From NCBI GenBank assembly GCA_901456055.1, contig CABDWT010000002.1, forward strand, positions 124,001-188,000: a stretch of 64,000 nt of DNA. Reading direction: 5' to 3'. The position numbers were made by a program, and so were the translations under genes. Of the stretch, positions 61,684 through 64,000 are shown piece by piece; the first letter of the stretch is position 1, and each line of letters opens with the position of its first letter. The DNA comes from Phytobacter ursingii (GTDB lineage: Bacteria > Pseudomonadota > Gammaproteobacteria > Enterobacterales > Enterobacteriaceae). Below the pieces are notes generated by a model, which ran no database searches, was not told the origin of the DNA, and saw nothing but the letters and a program-made list of their open reading frames with translations.

Positions 61684-62951
61684 GTCGCATTAAAAGTGTG
61701 ATGGGTCGTCGTGTATGGGATTCCCGCGGCTGGCCGACAGTTGAGGTTGAAGTTCATCTGGAAAATGGTCTGTTCGGTCGCGGTATGGCCCCTGCGGGGG
61801 CCTCTTGCGGGATGCACGAAGCGGTAGAACTGCGCGATGGCGGCAGCATCCTTTCCGGCAAAGATGTGCAGAAAGCGCTGCATAACATTCAACATGAAAT
61901 TGCCCCGGCGCTTATCGGTACGGATATCAACGATCAGAAACTGATCGACAGCATTCTGATTGAACTGGACGGCACGGGCACCTTCTCCCGCCTGGGGGGA
62001 AACGCCTCGGTCGCCTGTTCCATGGCGGCAATCTATGCCGCCGCGAACAATGCCCATCTGCCGCTGTGGAAATATCTGGCAGGCGATCAGAAAGTGGCGA
62101 TGCCGCTGCCGCAAATTCAGATTTTCGGCGGCGGCGCCCACGCCGGGCGTCGTATTGATATCCAGGATTTGATGGTTATCGCCAACGGGGCGAAATCCTT
62201 TCAAGAAGCGCTGATGATGACCGCTGAGGTGTATCACAGCGCGGGCCGTATCATGAAACAACGGGGTCATTTAAGCGGCGTGGCGGATGAAGGCGGCTGG
62301 TGGCCAGAGTTCAACAGCAATGAGCAGGCGTTGGACACTCTGGTGAAAGCGATTGAAGGCGCAGGTTATACACCGGGTCAGGATGTCTCTATCGCGCTGG
62401 ATATCGCCTCGTCTGAATTTGGTAAACAGGGTCGCTACCGACTGGCGCTGGAATCTGCGGAATATGACTCCGATGGCATGTGCGAATTACTGCTCGGCTG
62501 GCTGGATCGTTATCCGATCCGCTCTATTGAAGATCCGCTGGCGGAAGATGATGAAAAAGGACTTATCGCCTTTACGAAAGCCGCAGGTTCTCGCGTGCAA
62601 ATTGTCGGCGATGATTATTTCGTGACAAATGGCGAGCGCGTAAAAGCGGCAGCGGAAATTGGCGCCTGTAACGCCGTGTTATTAAAAGCCAACCAGGCTG
62701 GCACTATTACCCAATTGCGTAATGCTTTTGCCGAAGCACAAAAAGCAGGATATGGATCAATTGTCTCCGCGCGCTCAGGTGAAACTGAAGACAATATTAT
62801 TGTCCACCTCGCATTAGGGTTGAATGCGGGGCAATTAAAAGTGGGCTCAATGACCCGCTCAGAGCGAACCGCAAAATGGAATGAAGCTATTCGACTGGAA
62901 GACACATATGCTGTGGGATTTTTCGGCATAGCCGCATTAGATCATAAATAA
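61680..62951 (+). CDS. Enolase paralogue with altered active site
   Basis: Member of the enolase family proper, 423 residues, but not the housekeeping Eno. Retained (yeast numbering in brackets): Ser 42 (39), His 154 (159), Glu 204 (211), metal ligands Asp 241, Glu 284 and Asp 311, Lys 336 (345), Arg 365 and Ser 366 (374, 375), Lys 387 (396). Changed: Glu 168 becomes Asp 163, His 373 becomes Ala 364, and the loop PSGASTG becomes PAGASCG. GGAGGAAGGAG lies before the ATG. The changes suggest a related but different phosphorylated substrate. Confidence 0.85.
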   Translation: MSRIKSVMGRRVWDSRGWPTVEVEVHLENGLFGRGMAPAGASCGMHEAVELRDGGSILSGKDVQKALHNIQHEIAPALIGTDINDQKLIDSILIELDGTGTFSRLGGNASVACSMAAIYAAANNAHLPLWKYLAGDQKVAMPLPQIQIFGGGAHAGRRIDIQDLMVIANGAKSFQEALMMTAEVYHSAGRIMKQRGHLSGVADEGGWWPEFNSNEQALDTLVKAIEGAGYTPGQDVSIALDIASSEFGKQGRYRLALESAEYDSDGMCELLLGWLDRYPIRSIEDPLAEDDEKGLIAFTKAAGSRVQIVGDDYFVTNGERVKAAAEIGACNAVLLKANQAGTITQLRNAFAEAQKAGYGSIVSARSGETEDNIIVHLALGLNAGQLKVGSMTRSERTAKWNEAIRLEDTYAVGFFGIAALDHK

Positions 62952-63082
62952 TTTTTTAATTTTATTCCGATTAGCTGAACAGGCGTTATCTCCGGGCCCT
63001 ACGCATTGACCTGAATTTTCGATGTCTGTTCTGGTTGTATGAGTTTTTCCAAATTGTCGATATATAATTTCAGGAGATTCAA

Positions 63083-64000
63083 ATGACCGATTACAGCGGC
63101 GGGGCTTTGCCTGCAGCCAGAAAGAAAATGCAGATTAAGCCCATTGTTCAGGTGGGTGCCGGGAACGCTCTCGAAATATACGATTTTATGGTCTACGGCT
63201 ATTATGCGCGTTATATTTCGCAGGCTTATTTCCCGTCAGATAATGAATATGTGTCATTAATGCTCACGCTGATGACATTCGCGTTAGGTTTCTTCGCCCG
63301 TCCGTTTGGAGCCATTATTCTCGGGGCTTACACCGATCGTCACGGTCGTCGGAAAGGGTTAATTATGGCCCTGACCCTGATGTCGATCGGTATTTTGTGC
63401 GTCGCCATGACGCCGACCTATGCCTCAATCGGCATCGCCGCACCGATCATCGTCATTCTCGGTCGCTTGCTACAAGGTTTCTCAGCGGGGGCGGAACTGG
63501 GTGGCGTTGTTGTCTATCTGGCAGAAATATCGCCACCGAATCGCCGGGCATTCTATACCTGCTGGCAGGTGGGTTCGCAGCAGTTTGCGGTCATGGCTGC
63601 GTCTATTATCGGCCTGGTACTGCTGTACAATATGTCCACCGAAGATCTCCACGACTGGGGCTGGCGCGTTCCGTTGTTGATTGGCTGCGCGGTAATCCCG
63701 CTAATGTTCTGGCTGCGTTCTAACCTGCAAGAAACTGAAGTTTTCGCGAAGAAGAAAACCACACCGACCGTTAAAGAGATTTGCGCCAGTCTGGTCACCG
63801 GATGGCGAACCATTGTGGTCTGCATGGGGATGGTAGCGATGGCAACCGTCACCGCGCAAACGGTCACCACCTATGCTCCCACCTTTATTAAGAGCCTGAA
63901 TCTGGGTGAAAACGTTGGCTTTATCACGCTGTTCTTTGTGGGCCTGTCAATCCTGTTCTGGATGCCGATCACGGCGATGATCGCTGACCGGGTCAACAGA
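63083..64000 (+). CDS. MHS-family MFS carboxylate:proton symporter (partial)
   Basis: The first 306 codons of an MFS protein that runs off the right edge. It starts MTDYSGGALPAARKKM with CAGGAGATTCAA before the ATG. It resembles the citrate symporter CitA and the tricarballylate symporter TcuC: GNALEIYDFMVYGYYARYI, GAYTDRHGRRKGLIMALTLM, GRLLQGFSAGAELGGVVVYLAEI and SNLQETEVF. It lies 131 bp after the enolase paralogue in the same direction and probably imports the substrate of that pathway. Confidence 0.88.
   Translation, partial: MTDYSGGALPAARKKMQIKPIVQVGAGNALEIYDFMVYGYYARYISQAYFPSDNEYVSLMLTLMTFALGFFARPFGAIILGAYTDRHGRRKGLIMALTLMSIGILCVAMTPTYASIGIAAPIIVILGRLLQGFSAGAELGGVVVYLAEISPPNRRAFYTCWQVGSQQFAVMAASIIGLVLLYNMSTEDLHDWGWRVPLLIGCAVIPLMFWLRSNLQETEVFAKKKTTPTVKEICASLVTGWRTIVVCMGMVAMATVTAQTVTTYAPTFIKSLNLGENVGFITLFFVGLSILFWMPITAMIADRVNR

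Noticed and set aside
61680-62951. Housekeeping enolase (eno)
   Set aside because: Conserved Glu and His active-site residues are replaced and the neighbours are not pyrG/mazG as for eno in enterobacteria.

Overview
The window is chromosomal DNA from an enterobacterium very close to Escherichia and Salmonella, most likely a Citrobacter or near relative. From 1 to about 42.8 kb the gene order is the mirror image of the E. coli K-12 stretch secD-yajC-tgt-queA-acpH-malZ-proY-brnQ-phoR-phoB-sbcD-sbcC-mak-rdgC-ppnP-aroM-yaiA-aroL-yaiI-proC-dgcC-psiF-phoA-iraP-ddlA-yaiZ-yaiY-yaiW-sbmA-ampH-iprA-upaC-hemB. The proteins are near-identical to their K-12 counterparts but not the same, and araJ is missing. 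No tRNA, rRNA or CRISPR array was seen. Both ends cut a gene: secD on the left and an MFS symporter on the right.

The backbone carries several small additions relative to K-12. These are a two-gene membrane module (DUF2339 plus DUF3999) between acpH and malZ; a one-chain Rieske/FAD reductase after proC; an MdtG-like exporter and an extensin-like (VanY-type) protein between iraP and ddlA; and an isochorismatase-type hydrolase between sbmA and ampH. The phosphate genes carry recognisable Pho boxes in front of phoB and phoA. At 40.1-41.3 kb a full IS5 joins the last ~90 codons of iprA to the first 13 codons of an upaC-type autotransporter gene. There is no target duplication, so IS5 appears to mark a deletion that removed most of both genes.

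Right of hemB the window leaves the K-12 order and becomes an accessory metabolic region. It holds a two-domain acyltransferase resembling the ornithine-lipid synthase OlsF. Next is a UhpA/UhpB/UhpC-like signalling set followed directly by afuABC, which together look like a sensing and ABC-uptake system for sugar phosphates. A REP-associated transposase (RAYT) follows, flanked by two REP units on one side and five on the other, including a perfect 161-bp tandem duplication. Then come mmuM with a possible 31-codon leader ORF, and an eat-eutB-eutC operon with a near-consensus sigma-54 promoter, which suggests ethanolamine is used as a nitrogen source without a microcompartment. A DUF421 pair comes next.

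The window ends in a co-oriented set: an APH-type small-molecule kinase, an enolase paralogue with altered active-site residues, and a CitA/TcuC-type carboxylate symporter. Upstream of it a 20-bp perfect palindrome sits between the -35 and -10 of a candidate promoter. This looks like an uncharacterised, regulated catabolic pathway for a hydroxylated or carboxylated substrate and is the best candidate here for an undescribed system.
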